DNA from: Luteithermobacter gelatinilyticus
GTDB taxonomy: Bacteria > Pseudomonadota > Alphaproteobacteria > Sphingomonadales > Emcibacteraceae
DNA length: 64,000 nucleotides
Assembly (NCBI RefSeq): GCF_005849285.1
Contig: NZ_CP040517.1
Span: 254,501 to 318,500 of the forward strand
Direction of reading: 5' to 3'
In this document: positions 41,672 through 51,439 of the stretch, one piece after another
Layout: each line of letters opens with the position of its first letter
Position numbering within the stretch: position 1 is the first letter of the stretch
Made by a program: the position numbers and the translations under genes
Notes under the pieces: generated by a model
Told to the model about the DNA's origin: nothing
Seen by the model: only the letters and a program-made list of their open reading frames with translations
Database searches by the model: none

Positions 41672-43261
41672 ATGACCGCGTCCCCCGAACAGATTGAGAT
41701 CGCCCTTGAGAGCAAAGCCTGGCCCTTTCAGGAAGCCCAGAAGCTTGTTGAGCGTCTCAAGAAATTCGGAAATCCCAAGGGGTATGTGCTGTTTGAAACG
41801 GGCTATGGCCCCTCCGGACTGCCGCATATTGGTACTTTTGGCGAAGTGCTGCGGACCACCATGGTGCGTCATGCCTTTGAATTTATCTCCGATGTACCGA
41901 CCCGGCTGATCGCCTTTTCCGATGATATGGATGGTTTCCGCAAGGTGCCCGGAAATTTGCCGAACCAGGACATGTTGCAGCAGCATCTAGGGCTGCCGCT
42001 TACCCAGGTGCCCGATCCGTTCGGGACTCATGAGAGTTTCGCCCATCATAATAATGACCGGCTGTGCAAGTTTCTTGACAGTTTCGGGTTTGACTATGAA
42101 TTCAAAAGCGCCACAGAGGCCTATAAAAGCGGGGAGATGGATGTAACGCTGCTCTGCATGCTGGAACATTACGACAAGATCATGAGAGTGATCCTGCCGA
42201 CCCTGGGCGAGGAGCGGCAAAAAACCTATAGCCCTTTCCTGCCCATCTGTCCCCGCACCGGCCGGGTGCTGCAGGTGCCGATCCTGGAGCGGGATCTGGC
42301 GGCTGGCACCGTGACCTACCGGGACGAGGAAACCGGCAAATTGGTGGAGGTCCCGGTCACGGGTGGTCACTGCAAGGCCCAGTGGAAAGCGGATTGGGCC
42401 ATGCGCTGGGTAGCGCTGGGGGTGGATTATGAGATGGCCGGCAAGGATTTGATTGAAAGCGTGAAATTGTCCAGCGCCATTGCCCGCATCCTGGGGGCGC
42501 AGCCCCCCGAAGGTTTCAACTATGAATTGTTTCTGGATGAAAACGGTCAGAAAATTTCCAAGTCCAAGGGCAATGGCCTGAGCATGGAAGACTGGTTGCG
42601 GTACGGCACCCCGGAAAGTCTTGCGCTTTATATGTTCCAGTCGCCCCGCAAGGCCAAGAAGCTGTATTTCGATGTGATCCCCAAGGCGGTGGATGATTAT
42701 CTGACGTCCTTGGCGGCGTTTCCGGAGCAGGAGGGCAAGGAAAAATACGGCAACCCGGTCTGGCATATCCATAGCGGCACTCCGCCCCGGGAAGAGCTGC
42801 CGGTCAGCTTCTCCCTGTTGCTCAACCTGGTCAGCGCCAGCAACGCCCATGACAAGGAAACATTATGGGGGTATATTTCCGCCTATGCGCCAGACATCCG
42901 GGCGGAGGATCATCCGCTCTTGGACAAGTTGGTGGAATATGCCCTCGTTTATTATGAGGACTTTGTCAAACCGACCAAAAAATACCGTGCCCCTACGGCC
43001 ACGGAAATCGCGGCCCTGGAAGATCTAATCCGGGAACTGGAGGCCCTGCCGGAAGATGCGGCGGCCGGGGAATTCCAGACGGCGGTCTTTAGCGTCGGCA
43101 AGGCGCACCACTACGAAAATCTGCGCGACTGGTTCAGGGCCCTGTATGAAATTCTTCTGGGCCAGCAGCAAGGGCCGCGTATGGGATCGTTTATCGCACT
43201 GTATGGCCGGGACAAAACCATCGATCTGATCCGTAAAGCTATAGAAAATCCTAGGGTCTAG
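41672..43261 (+). CDS. lysK: class I lysyl-tRNA synthetase
   Basis: 529 residues from the ATG at 41672; the open frame to 41600 lacks a ribosome site. HIGH-type motif PSGLPHIG at about 47-54, and KISKS at 294-298, with the class I Rossmann catalytic fold and C-terminal helical anticodon region. It charges tRNA-Lys. Most bacteria use the unrelated class II enzyme, but alphaproteobacteria commonly carry this archaeal-type class I form. All key motifs look intact. Confidence 0.95.
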   Translation: MTASPEQIEIALESKAWPFQEAQKLVERLKKFGNPKGYVLFETGYGPSGLPHIGTFGEVLRTTMVRHAFEFISDVPTRLIAFSDDMDGFRKVPGNLPNQDMLQQHLGLPLTQVPDPFGTHESFAHHNNDRLCKFLDSFGFDYEFKSATEAYKSGEMDVTLLCMLEHYDKIMRVILPTLGEERQKTYSPFLPICPRTGRVLQVPILERDLAAGTVTYRDEETGKLVEVPVTGGHCKAQWKADWAMRWVALGVDYEMAGKDLIESVKLSSAIARILGAQPPEGFNYELFLDENGQKISKSKGNGLSMEDWLRYGTPESLALYMFQSPRKAKKLYFDVIPKAVDDYLTSLAAFPEQEGKEKYGNPVWHIHSGTPPREELPVSFSLLLNLVSASNAHDKETLWGYISAYAPDIRAEDHPLLDKLVEYALVYYEDFVKPTKKYRAPTATEIAALEDLIRELEALPEDAAAGEFQTAVFSVGKAHHYENLRDWFRALYEILLGQQQGPRMGSFIALYGRDKTIDLIRKAIENPRV

Positions 43262-43626
43262 GGGTAGGGCCATGATCCATTAATTATGTCTGTTCTAAAA
43301 GATTAGTCTAAAACCACTAGAGGGCACTTTCTTCTTGCTTTCGGGGGACTGCTTTGATACTGCCTCATAACACTATGGTCTCATAAAAAAAGGTTATGGA
43401 GTTGAGGGGGACGGGAGCTGGTTTGTGTTGTCTCTTATATAGCGAACAGGAGCGGCGCTCGTCATTCATAACAACATCACAATGGTGTCATCATCATCAT
43501 AATGTTGTCATGTTTGATTCTTATGGTGCGATGCTCAGGAATGTCAATTTCACAGAACAGCGTCCGTTAAGCGCACGTTAACCTTGGCCGGGTAGATTGC
43601 TTGAACAATATGGATAAGAGGAAACG
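43262..43626. other. intergenic region between lysK and the sugar transferase gene (365 bp)
   Basis: No gene is supported; a 61-codon frame at 43396 has no family resemblance. An inverted repeat ACAACAT (43471-43477) / ATGTTGT (43502-43508) encloses a run of CAT triplets and may be regulatory. TTGCTTGAACAATATGGATAAGAGGAAACG just before the next start, partly quoted, contains its ribosome site. Confidence 0.5.
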
Positions 43627-44271
43627 ATGTTGGGTTTGACATATAAACGGTTCTGGAAAAGAATTCTTGATATTGTGGGAGCATCTGTTCTTCTGGTTAT
43701 CTTGTCCCCGGTATTGTTGCTGACGGCGCTGGCGGTTCGTTTGAAGCTGGGCAGCCCGGTTTTTTTCAGGCAGGAGCGGCTCGGGCTTAATGGTCAGGTT
43801 TTTGAAATTTACAAATTCAGAAGCATGACCAATGAGCGCGATGAAAACGGTGTTCTGCTGGACGATCGGGAGCGGCTGACCCCGTTTGGGAAACTTCTGC
43901 GCGACTGGAGTCTGGATGAACTTCCCCAATTGCTGAATGTGCTCAAAGGCGACATGGGGCTGATTGGCCCACGGCCGTTTATTGCTGAATATGCCTCACG
44001 TTATACCTCCGAACAAATGCGTCGCCACGAGGTTCGCCCCGGGATTACCGGCTGGGCGCAGGTCACCGGCCGCAATGCCATCAGCTGGAATCAGAAATTT
44101 ATCCTGGATGTGTGGTATGTGGATCACTGTTCTTTCCTGCTGGATCTGAAGATTTTGCTGATGACCATTCCGGTAGTGATCAAAAGATCCGGCGTGTCTG
44201 CTGATAATCATGTAACCATGCCGAAATGGACTGGCAACAGCGAAAGCACCGAAAAGGCATTGTCGGAATAA
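43627..44271 (+). CDS. bacterial sugar transferase (undecaprenyl-phosphate hexose-1-phosphate transferase type)
   Basis: 214 residues. One N-terminal membrane helix (about 14-37), then the catalytic domain: YKFRSMTNERDENG, LPQLLNVLKGDMGLIGPRPF (Asp-Glu pair just before it, in LDELPQL) and the RPGITGWAQVTGR motif. It moves a sugar phosphate from a nucleotide sugar to undecaprenyl phosphate at the inner membrane, starting a glycan. It is a minimal PglC-like form without the large N-terminal domain of WcaJ. No other glycan gene is nearby, so the pathway cannot be named. Confidence 0.9.
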   Translation: MLGLTYKRFWKRILDIVGASVLLVILSPVLLLTALAVRLKLGSPVFFRQERLGLNGQVFEIYKFRSMTNERDENGVLLDDRERLTPFGKLLRDWSLDELPQLLNVLKGDMGLIGPRPFIAEYASRYTSEQMRRHEVRPGITGWAQVTGRNAISWNQKFILDVWYVDHCSFLLDLKILLMTIPVVIKRSGVSADNHVTMPKWTGNSESTEKALSE

Positions 44272-44278
44272 GAGCCTT

Positions 44279-44310
44279 AGCCCTGCCGGTTTGAAGCCCT
44301 GCCGGTTTGA
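44279..44310. repeat. exact 16-bp tandem duplication after the sugar transferase gene
   Basis: AGCCCTGCCGGTTTGA occurs at 44279-44294 and again at 44295-44310 without change, 8 bp after the stop codon. Confidence 0.85.
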
Positions 44311-44387
44311 CGTTATTTCCCTAGAGAATTGCATCATATTTATGAGTTTACGGCCTGGTGCAATCGTTTTGTCCGGAGACCGGTTTA

Positions 44388-45998
44388 TCAGGTGCGAATA
44401 ACCTTTTCGATGAATTCATCAATTTCCTGTTCCATGGACCGGCTTTCCATAACCAACGCTGCGGCAGCATCCAGAACGTCTGAAACCCCTTGGCCTACTT
44501 TGTTGGACGAATCCCGCACGCCGGTGATGTTGGAGGCGACTTTCTCCGTGTCGCTGGCGGCGCTGGAGATATTTTCTGCGATTTCCCGGGTGGCCGATCC
44601 CTGCTGCTCCACAGAGGCGGAGATAGCGGTGGCAATGTCAAACAAACCGTCAATGGTTTTGCGGATTGTGGCAATGGCGTGAACGGCCTGATCCGTGGAA
44701 GCTTGCATTTCGGAAATCTGGCTGGTGATCTCTTCGGTAGCAGCGGCGGTCTGATTGGCGAGGTTTTTCACTTCAGAAGCCACGACGGCAAACCCTTTGC
44801 CGGCCTCTCCGGCGCGCGCGGCTTCGATGGTGGCGTTCAGCGCCAGCAGATTGGTCTGTCCGGCAATGTCATGAATCAGCTTAACCACGTCCCCGATCCG
44901 GGAAGAAGCCCGGGACAGGCTTTGCACGGTGGAATTGGTGCGTTCCGCTTCTTCGACGGCATTGTTGGAAATGCGGGAGGATTCCTTGACCTGGCGGCTG
45001 ATTTCCTCAATGGATTGTGATAATTCCTCTGCGGCCTGGCTTACCATACGTACATTCTTTGTGGCGTTTTGAATGCTGTCTGCCGCCGCTGAAGACTGGC
45101 TGGTGGCGGTTTGTGCCGTCTGGGACATATGTTGCGCCGTATTTTCCATTTCCGATGATGCGCCGGCCACGATGGAGGCCATTTGACGGACTCTTTCAGC
45201 GAGATGGATCTGTTCGGATACGTCTTCCCAGATCACCATATTGCCGATATAGCGGCCATTGGTGTCATTGATGGCGGACAAGGACAGTTTGAGAGTTGTC
45301 TCGCCCAGCTTGATCAGCCGGATGGCCGGCAGGCGGGCCGGATCGCTCATCTGGGTCCGGAAGGATTCCGGGTTGGTTTCGAGTCGGCTGATGTCCTTCC
45401 CCACCAGTGCATCGGCCCCGAACGGCAAATACTGGGCCAGTGCGCGCATCTCTTTTTGGGAAGACAGATTGGCATAATTGATAATGCTGGTGCCGGGGTC
45501 ACAGATCAGCACATTCACCGGCATATTTTCAATCATGGCCAGAAGGCCGGCGGCCCGGGCGTCGGTTTTTTTCTGTTCCGTAATGATATGCCAAGTGATC
45601 AGGAGTTGGTGCAGGTCTCTGCCCGCAGACGTGACAGGGGTGATGAGAACATCCAGGAATTCCTCCCCGAGCGCTACGGTTTGGCGCAAGGGGAACTGGC
45701 GCGCATCGGCAAGTTTTTCACGCGGGGCGCCCCCTTCGCCAAACAGAAGATCCAGCGATTGGCCCAGCAACCCCTTGCCGGTCACTGGAAGGACATGTTT
45801 CAGACGTCCGGAGGTTTCAAAACATTTGTTGTTGCAATAAAGGATTTCCAGGCTTTCGCGGTCGCAGATCATCATATTGACCAACATGGAATCAATCCAG
45901 GCCTGATGACTGTTTCCCCCCGAAGTGTGCAGATCTTCCGCCTTCCCCCGTTTTTCAGGCGCGGGTATCTCTTTGTTTTTCAATGATAAGTTAAACAT
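44388..45998 (-). CDS. cytoplasmic methyl-accepting chemotaxis protein with PAS domains
   Basis: 536 residues from the Met at 45998 (GAGGGATCGGAA upstream). No transmembrane segment is seen. Two PAS-like regions (about 55-160 and 170-285, for example [16 protein letters not shown] and [16 protein letters not shown]) precede the signalling domain. Its hairpin tip is read around [31 protein letters not shown] (partly quoted). It would pass redox or ligand state to CheA. No other chemotaxis gene is in the window. The C-terminus lacks a CheR-binding pentapeptide. Confidence 0.92.
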   Translation of the reverse strand: MFNLSLKNKEIPAPEKRGKAEDLHTSGGNSHQAWIDSMLVNMMICDRESLEILYCNNKCFETSGRLKHVLPVTGKGLLGQSLDLLFGEGGAPREKLADARQFPLRQTVALGEEFLDVLITPVTSAGRDLHQLLITWHIITEQKKTDARAAGLLAMIENMPVNVLICDPGTSIINYANLSSQKEMRALAQYLPFGADALVGKDISRLETNPESFRTQMSDPARLPAIRLIKLGETTLKLSLSAINDTNGRYIGNMVIWEDVSEQIHLAERVRQMASIVAGASSEMENTAQHMSQTAQTATSQSSAAADSIQNATKNVRMVSQAAEELSQSIEEISRQVKESSRISNNAVEEAERTNSTVQSLSRASSRIGDVVKLIHDIAGQTNLLALNATIEAARAGEAGKGFAVVASEVKNLANQTAAATEEITSQISEMQASTDQAVHAIATIRKTIDGLFDIATAISASVEQQGSATREIAENISSAASDTEKVASNITGVRDSSNKVGQGVSDVLDAAAALVMESRSMEQEIDEFIEKVIRT

Positions 45999-46208
45999 TT
46001 CCGATCCCTCATGAAAGTCCCCTGTGTGTTCTGGCATCACGCCGTAACACAACCAGCCGGACATTTGTACAGGAGGGGAATTAACGTTCCGTAAATGATA
46101 CGTCTTCAGGACAATTTTTCCGCGATATTAAACATAAAGCTTTCTTTATATAAAAGATGTGTTATATGTTTTGTAAATTTGAGTCTCGTGTAGTTCAGGA
46201 GAAAAGAT

Positions 46209-47375
46209 TTGTCCCGCAAAAACTATTTATTTACCAGTGAGTCTGTTTCCGAAGGGCACCCCGACAAGGTGGCGGACTATATTTCTGATTCCATTCTCGA
46301 TCGTTATCTGGCCGAAGCGCCGGAATCACGGGTGGCGCTGGAAACTTTGGTGACCACTAATCGGGTGGTGCTGGCGGGGGAAGTCCGAGGACCGGAAACC
46401 ATCACCCCTGAAGTTCTGGAGGAGGTCGCCCGTAAGGCGGTGCGCCAAATCGGCTATGACCAGAACGGTTTCCATTGGGAGAATCTGGAGGTTGACTGTT
46501 ATGTTCATGAACAGTCCGCCGATATCGCCCAGGGTGTGGATGCAGCCGAAAATAAGGAAGAAGGGGCCGGCGATCAGGGCATCATGTTCGGATATGCCAC
46601 CAATGAAACACCGGTCTATATGCCGGCGCCGATCTATTATGCCCACCTTATTCTGCGTTCCCTGGCCGAAGCCCGGCATAACGGCACGGCGCCGGAACTG
46701 CAGCCGGACGCCAAAAGCCAGGTAACCCTGAAATTTGAAAATGGTGTTCCGGTAGGAGCCCAATCCATTGTAGTCTCGACCCAGCATCGTCCGGATGTGT
46801 CGCAGGAACGGGTGCATGAGATTGTGCGGGCGCATATCGAAAAAACCCTGCCGGCAGGCTGGATGTGCCCGGAAGAGGAGCTGTATATCAACCCCACGGG
46901 GAAATTTGTGATTGGCGGTCCGGATGGTGATGCGGGTCTGACCGGCCGTAAAATCATCGTGGATACCTATGGGGGTGCCGCGCCGCATGGGGGCGGGGCA
47001 TTCTCCGGCAAGGATCCGACCAAGGTGGACCGCTCGGCGGCCTATGCCGCGCGCTATCTGGCCAAAAATGTGGTGGCGGCGGGGCTGGCCGAACGCTGCA
47101 CTATCCAGCTGTCTTATGCCATCGGCATTTCCAAGCCCCTGTCATTGTATGTGGACCTGCATGACACCGGTCGCGTGGATCCGGAGCGCCTGGAAAAGAT
47201 TCTGGGCGAGGTCATGGATCTCAGGCCCAGCGGCATCCGCGAACATCTGGGGTTGAACAGACCGATTTACGCCCGGACGGCCGCCTATGGGCATTTTGGC
47301 CGCGAACCGGAGGCCGACGGTGGTTTTTCCTGGGAAAAAACCGACCTGGTCGAGGTGCTGAAAAAACAATTCTGA
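46209..47375 (+). CDS. metK: S-adenosylmethionine synthetase
   Basis: 388 residues starting at TTG (46209), fixed by the family start [19 protein letters not shown] and by CAGGAGAAAAGAT upstream. The ATP/metal motifs [17 protein letters not shown] and [16 protein letters not shown] are intact. It makes SAM from methionine and ATP. The 210 bp upstream show no SAM-I, SAM-II or SAM/SAH riboswitch pattern that I can recognise. trmB follows 45 bp downstream, the usual alphaproteobacterial neighbour. An uncommon TTG start on a core gene may hold down its translation. Confidence 0.95.
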   Translation: MSRKNYLFTSESVSEGHPDKVADYISDSILDRYLAEAPESRVALETLVTTNRVVLAGEVRGPETITPEVLEEVARKAVRQIGYDQNGFHWENLEVDCYVHEQSADIAQGVDAAENKEEGAGDQGIMFGYATNETPVYMPAPIYYAHLILRSLAEARHNGTAPELQPDAKSQVTLKFENGVPVGAQSIVVSTQHRPDVSQERVHEIVRAHIEKTLPAGWMCPEEELYINPTGKFVIGGPDGDAGLTGRKIIVDTYGGAAPHGGGAFSGKDPTKVDRSAAYAARYLAKNVVAAGLAERCTIQLSYAIGISKPLSLYVDLHDTGRVDPERLEKILGEVMDLRPSGIREHLGLNRPIYARTAAYGHFGREPEADGGFSWEKTDLVEVLKKQF

Positions 47376-47420
47376 TCCCTGCCTTAGGTCCCAAAGGGCT
47401 TAGGGGGTATTGTAACGAGG

Positions 47421-48188
47421 GTGACTCAATTCACTCTGGCTATGGACAAAAAGGCGCATGGTCCTTATATGGGGGCCATGCGTGATCTGGAACATATCAA
47501 AAGCAGCCGGATTTATGGGCGGAGGCAGGGCAAACCCCTGAAACCTTCCAGCCAGCGGCGCCTGGAAGAATGGTTGCCCAGGCTGCAACTTTCAAAACCG
47601 GAAAGCGGGGCTTCTCTGGACCCCGCGGAATATTTTGACCGGCCATATGACGGCTATACCCTGGAAATCGGTTTCGGTAAGGGGGAGCATCTGGCCTGGC
47701 AGGCGACTCATTGTCCCGACTGGGGGCATATTGGCTGCGAACCTTTTCTGAATGGTGTATCGGGTCTGGTAGATAAGGTGGTGCAGGAGCGGCTCGAAAA
47801 TGTGCGTATTTTCATGGATGATGCCCGCCTGCTGATGGGCGGCCTCAGGGACCAGTGCCTGGACCGGGCATATATCCTGTTCCCCGATCCGTGGCCGAAA
47901 AAACGTCATCACAAACGCCGGGTGATTAACCCCGGTAACATCCGGGAACTGGCCCGATTGCTGAAATGCGGAGCGGAGTTGCGCATCGCGACAGATCACC
48001 GGGATTATTGCCGCTGGATTTTGTCGCATATGTTGCAGAGCGAGGCGTTCGACTGGTTAGCCGAAGGTCCGGCGGACTGGCACCGGCGGCCTGATGACTG
48101 GCCACCCACCCGTTATGAACAAAAAGCTTTGGAGCAGGGTCGACGCAGCACCTATCTCAGATTTATCCGCAAACCCCACCGGCAATAA
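47421..48188 (+). CDS. trmB: tRNA (guanine-N7-)-methyltransferase
   Basis: About 255 residues. The GTG at 47421 gives a frame beginning TQFTLAMDKK; the ATG at 47442 would give DKKAHG. The first seven codons lie in a fragment of the dispersed palindrome (CAATTCACTCT, 47427-47437), so the 5' end may have been rewritten and the start is uncertain. SAM site LEIGFGKGEHL and the substrate-binding YILFPDPWPKKRHHKRR (partly quoted) identify TrmB, which methylates G46 of tRNA. RimP lies 262 bp downstream. Confidence 0.9.
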   Translation: MTQFTLAMDKKAHGPYMGAMRDLEHIKSSRIYGRRQGKPLKPSSQRRLEEWLPRLQLSKPESGASLDPAEYFDRPYDGYTLEIGFGKGEHLAWQATHCPDWGHIGCEPFLNGVSGLVDKVVQERLENVRIFMDDARLLMGGLRDQCLDRAYILFPDPWPKKRHHKRRVINPGNIRELARLLKCGAELRIATDHRDYCRWILSHMLQSEAFDWLAEGPADWHRRPDDWPPTRYEQKALEQGRRSTYLRFIRKPHRQ

Positions 48189-48270
48189 GGGGCGGTGACA
48201 GGCGGCTCGTTCCGTGTCCGGCATGGCTGCGGTCGGGCGGGAAAAAGCACTTGAAGTTCAGGAATATTCG

Positions 48271-48284
48271 GCTATATATATAGC
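48271..48284. promoter_or_regulatory. 14-bp palindrome GCTATATATATAGC before rimP
   Basis: Perfect symmetry, flanked by ATTCGG and CCGAAT (48266-48292 in all), so RNA from it could fold into an A,U-rich hairpin. It lies 167 bp before the rimP start and may be part of the rimP-nusA operon promoter region. Confidence 0.3.
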
Positions 48285-48450
48285 AACCGAATCACTTGAA
48301 TTTTTGAGGTGCGGGCAAGTGGATCACTGCCTGCATTTTTATTTTCAAGACGGTTGTTTTGTGTTCAGGCGAGTGATTGGCGAAGCGGAAAACTCCGCCC
48401 TGATGGTTCCGTCCCGGTCCTGGGGCAGAAAAAGCAGGATTGGAACAAAG

Positions 48451-48945
48451 ATGATCTCCGGCGTGACAGATAAAATTACCGAAATCATCAGCCCGGTTTG
48501 CACGGCGATGGGATATGAGCTGGTACGCATCCAGATGCAAAGCGGGCCGCGGGGTGTGCCGGTTTTGCAGATTATGGCGGAGCGTCCCGATGGCACCATG
48601 CGGGTTGAGGATTGCGAAGCGCTCAGCCGGGAAATTTCCGTGCTTCTGGATGTGGAAGATCCGATTGCGGGAGAGTATACTCTGGAGGTAAGTTCCCCCG
48701 GCATTGATCGGCCGCTGACCCGGCCGAAGGATTTTGTCACCTATGCCGGCCATCTGGTTAAATTTCAGTTGTCCGTGCCGGTTGACGGCCACCGGCGGTT
48801 CAAGGCGATGTTGCGGGGGATGACGGAAAGCCTTGTCCAGGTGGACATTGATGGTGAGCCGCTGGAGTTTGACTTTGATAATATTCAGAAAGCCAAGCTC
48901 GTCATGACGGACGAATTGTTGAAACAAGCGCTGGCTAAAGACTGA
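48451..48945 (+). CDS. rimP: ribosome maturation factor RimP
   Basis: 164 residues from the ATG at 48451, the usual RimP length; the frame opens at 48214 but the added 79 residues are unlike the family. Typical segments are MGYELVRIQMQ, RVEDCEALSREIS, YTLEVSSPGIDRPL and the C-terminal SH3-like fold around YAGHLVKFQL. It helps assemble the 30S subunit. It begins the rimP-nusA-ylxR-infB-rbfA-truB run, which is read in one direction. Confidence 0.93.
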   Translation: MISGVTDKITEIISPVCTAMGYELVRIQMQSGPRGVPVLQIMAERPDGTMRVEDCEALSREISVLLDVEDPIAGEYTLEVSSPGIDRPLTRPKDFVTYAGHLVKFQLSVPVDGHRRFKAMLRGMTESLVQVDIDGEPLEFDFDNIQKAKLVMTDELLKQALAKD

Positions 48946-49077
48946 AGGTCAAAACAGGGTGCAGGCAGGCGCAGAGCCAGAAAAGATGAAACAAAAGATG
49001 ACACAGAATATATCAACTCAAGGTGAAAAGGTCCGGCGGGCCGGAGAGGGCCGGACGGGCAAAGCGGAGTTCATGGA

Positions 49078-50691
49078 ATGACGACAGCAGTGAGTGCCAA
49101 CAGGCTTGAATTGTTGCAGATCGCGGATGCAGTGGCGCGGGACAAGACTATTGACCGGGATATTGTTCTGGAGGCAATGGAAGAAGCCATTCAGAAAGCC
49201 GCCCGCTCGCGATATGGGGCGGAGAACGAGATCAAGGCACATATTGATCGCAAGACCGGCGCCATTAAACTTTACCGGGTGCTGGAGGTGGTGGAAAATG
49301 TGGAGAATCACGCCACGCAGATCAGCCTTGAAGATGCCAGAGTCAATAAGGAAGACGCCCAGATTGGCGATATGCTGGCGGATGAATTGCCGCCCATAGA
49401 TTTTGGCCGGGTCGCGGCCCAGACAGCGAAACAGGTGATTGTGCAGAAAGTTCGGGATGCCGAGCGGGCGCGTCAGTATGAGGAATACAAGGACCGGGTC
49501 GGGGAAATCATCAGCGGCGTGGTCAAGAGAGTGGAATACGGTAACGCCATTGTGGATATTGGCCATGCCGAAGCCATTATCCGCCGGGATCAGATGATTC
49601 CGCGTGAGCATATCCGGAATGGCGAGCGGGTCCGGGCTTATATTATGGATGTGCGCCGCGAACCGCGCGGGCCCCAGGTTTTTCTCTCCCGTACTCATCC
49701 CGAATTTATGGCCCGCCTGTTTGCTCAGGAAGTTCCAGAAATCTATGATGGCGTGATTGAGATCAAGGCGGTCAGCCGTGATCCGGGAAGCCGGGCCAAG
49801 ATCGCCGTCTATAGTACTGACCCCAGCATTGACCCTGTGGGGGCCTGCGTCGGCATGCGGGGCAGCCGGGTACAGGCGGTGGTCAATGAGTTGCAGGGGG
49901 AAAAGATTGATATCATCCAGTGGTCCCCCGATATCGCTACCTTTATCGTCAGCGCCCTGGCGCCTGCCAATGTATCCAAGGTGGTTGTGGACGAGGATAA
50001 GCAGCGCATTGAGGTTGTTGTCCCCGAGGACCAGCTCAGTCTCGCCATTGGGCGACGCGGCCAGAATGTGCGGCTGGCGTCGCAGCTGGTGGACTGGCAG
50101 GTGGATATTCTGACCGAAGCCGACGAATCCGAACGTCGCCAGGCGGAATATAAACAGCGGGCCGATTTGTTCCGCGAGGCCCTGGATGTGGATGACACGC
50201 TGGCGTTGCTGCTGGTATCCGAAGGTTTCAGCACGCTGGAGGAAGTGGCTTATGTGGCACCGGAAGAGTTTGCCGGTATCGAAGGGTTTGACGAAGAACT
50301 TGTGGAAGAGTTGCAGAACCGGGCCCGGGAAGCGCTGACAGCGCGTGAGCAGGAGGCGGAAGTGCGCCGCAAGGAACTTGGCGTTGAGGACGAACTGGCG
50401 GCGCTTGAAGGGTTGAATGGGCCGATGCTGGTGACTCTCGGGGAAGCCGGGATCAAGACCCTTGATGATCTGGGCGATCTGTCGGCTGATGAACTGATCA
50501 GCAAGGAAGACGGCATCCTGCGCGACTATGATCTCAGTGAGGACGCCGCCAATGAAATCATCATGGCTGCCCGTGCCCACTGGTTCGAAGATGAAGACCA
50601 GAATGAAGACCGGGACGAGACGGCCGATGCCGAAGGAGCCAATGTCGACAGCGACAGCGTAGCATCGACTGACGGATCCAAGGCCGAATAA
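49078..50691 (+). CDS. nusA: transcription termination/antitermination factor NusA
   Basis: 537 residues. Order seen: N-terminal polymerase-binding domain (about 1-130), S1 (about 135-200), two KH domains (about 205-345; SIDPVGACVGMRGSRVQAV and GRRGQNVRLASQL), then two acidic C-terminal helix-hairpin repeats (about 350-500) and an acidic tail. The C-terminal repeats are those known to bind lambda N or the polymerase alpha subunit in other bacteria. It lies 132 bp after rimP. Confidence 0.96.
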   Translation: MTTAVSANRLELLQIADAVARDKTIDRDIVLEAMEEAIQKAARSRYGAENEIKAHIDRKTGAIKLYRVLEVVENVENHATQISLEDARVNKEDAQIGDMLADELPPIDFGRVAAQTAKQVIVQKVRDAERARQYEEYKDRVGEIISGVVKRVEYGNAIVDIGHAEAIIRRDQMIPREHIRNGERVRAYIMDVRREPRGPQVFLSRTHPEFMARLFAQEVPEIYDGVIEIKAVSRDPGSRAKIAVYSTDPSIDPVGACVGMRGSRVQAVVNELQGEKIDIIQWSPDIATFIVSALAPANVSKVVVDEDKQRIEVVVPEDQLSLAIGRRGQNVRLASQLVDWQVDILTEADESERRQAEYKQRADLFREALDVDDTLALLLVSEGFSTLEEVAYVAPEEFAGIEGFDEELVEELQNRAREALTAREQEAEVRRKELGVEDELAALEGLNGPMLVTLGEAGIKTLDDLGDLSADELISKEDGILRDYDLSEDAANEIIMAARAHWFEDEDQNEDRDETADAEGANVDSDSVASTDGSKAE

Positions 50692-50727
50692 TAACGGGGC
50701 AAACAGAAGCAGAGGTGGATCAGATCC

Positions 50728-51420
50728 TTGAGCGGAACCTTACGTGAGCGAAAATGTCTGGTGACAGGCGCACGGCTTCCCTCGGAAAAAATGATCCGTT
50801 TTGTTCTGGGGCCTGACAATGTTATTGTCCCCGATGTGGCCGCCAAGTTGCCAGGTCGGGGATGTTGGATCGTTGCCGACAAAGCAGTGGTGGCGGAGGC
50901 GGTAGAGGGCCGGCGGTTTACGCGGTTTATCCGGCAGTCAGCCCCGGGGACAGTGTCCGTCACGGTTGCCGAAGAGTTGCCGGACTTGGTGGAACGGCTG
51001 TTGAAAAAGAGATGTCTGGATTATCTAGGTTTGTGTAATCGGGCCGGGCATCTGGTCAGCGGGTTTGAAAAAGTCCGCAGTGTTCTGAAAGCCGGAAAGA
51101 GCCGGATTCTGGTCACGGCGGCGGATGGTGCGGCGGATGGACGCAGAAAATTGTGTCAGGGTCTTGAGCGATCTGGATCAGATCGCGGATCTGGTCCGGG
51201 GCGTGACAAAGGAGATGAAAAGGCGCATAACGGCGGGTATGAAAACCGGGGGATTGAAAAATTACGGGTGATTGATATTTTCTCCCGGGAGGATCTGAGC
51301 CAGGCCCTGGGGCTGGAAAATGCGGTGCATGTGGCATTGCTGCCGGGCGGGGTGACGAACAGTTTTTTGCGGGAATGGACGCGGTATGCGGCGTTCCTGG
51401 GCAAAATGCAGGATGAGTGA
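50728..51420 (+). CDS. YlxR-like RNA-binding protein with L7Ae-type C-terminal domain
   Basis: 230 residues, start TTG at 50728. The N-terminal YlxR/DUF448 fold (about 1-85) shows [24 protein letters not shown] and GRGCWI. A second domain (about 95-225) resembles the L7Ae/YlxQ type ([20 protein letters not shown]), interrupted by a low-complexity Gly/Asp/Arg stretch near 150-175. It is the normal gene between nusA and infB. Both domains bind RNA in relatives, and the fused form is known from alphaproteobacteria. Confidence 0.9.
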   Translation: MSGTLRERKCLVTGARLPSEKMIRFVLGPDNVIVPDVAAKLPGRGCWIVADKAVVAEAVEGRRFTRFIRQSAPGTVSVTVAEELPDLVERLLKKRCLDYLGLCNRAGHLVSGFEKVRSVLKAGKSRILVTAADGAADGRRKLCQGLERSGSDRGSGPGRDKGDEKAHNGGYENRGIEKLRVIDIFSREDLSQALGLENAVHVALLPGGVTNSFLREWTRYAAFLGKMQDE

Positions 51421-51439
51421 TTGTAAGGCGGAACAAAGA

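Noticed and set aside
43396-43581. 61-codon frame in the lysK-sugar transferase gap
   Set aside because: Low-complexity translation including a His run from CAT repeats, with no family resemblance.
46081-46208. SAM riboswitch upstream of metK
   Set aside because: I looked for SAM-I, SAM-II and SAM/SAH core patterns and saw none. A covariance-model search would be decisive.
48214-48450. N-terminal extension of RimP by 79 codons
   Set aside because: RimP is normally about 150-170 residues. The extension covers a palindrome and promoter-like DNA and lacks family residues.
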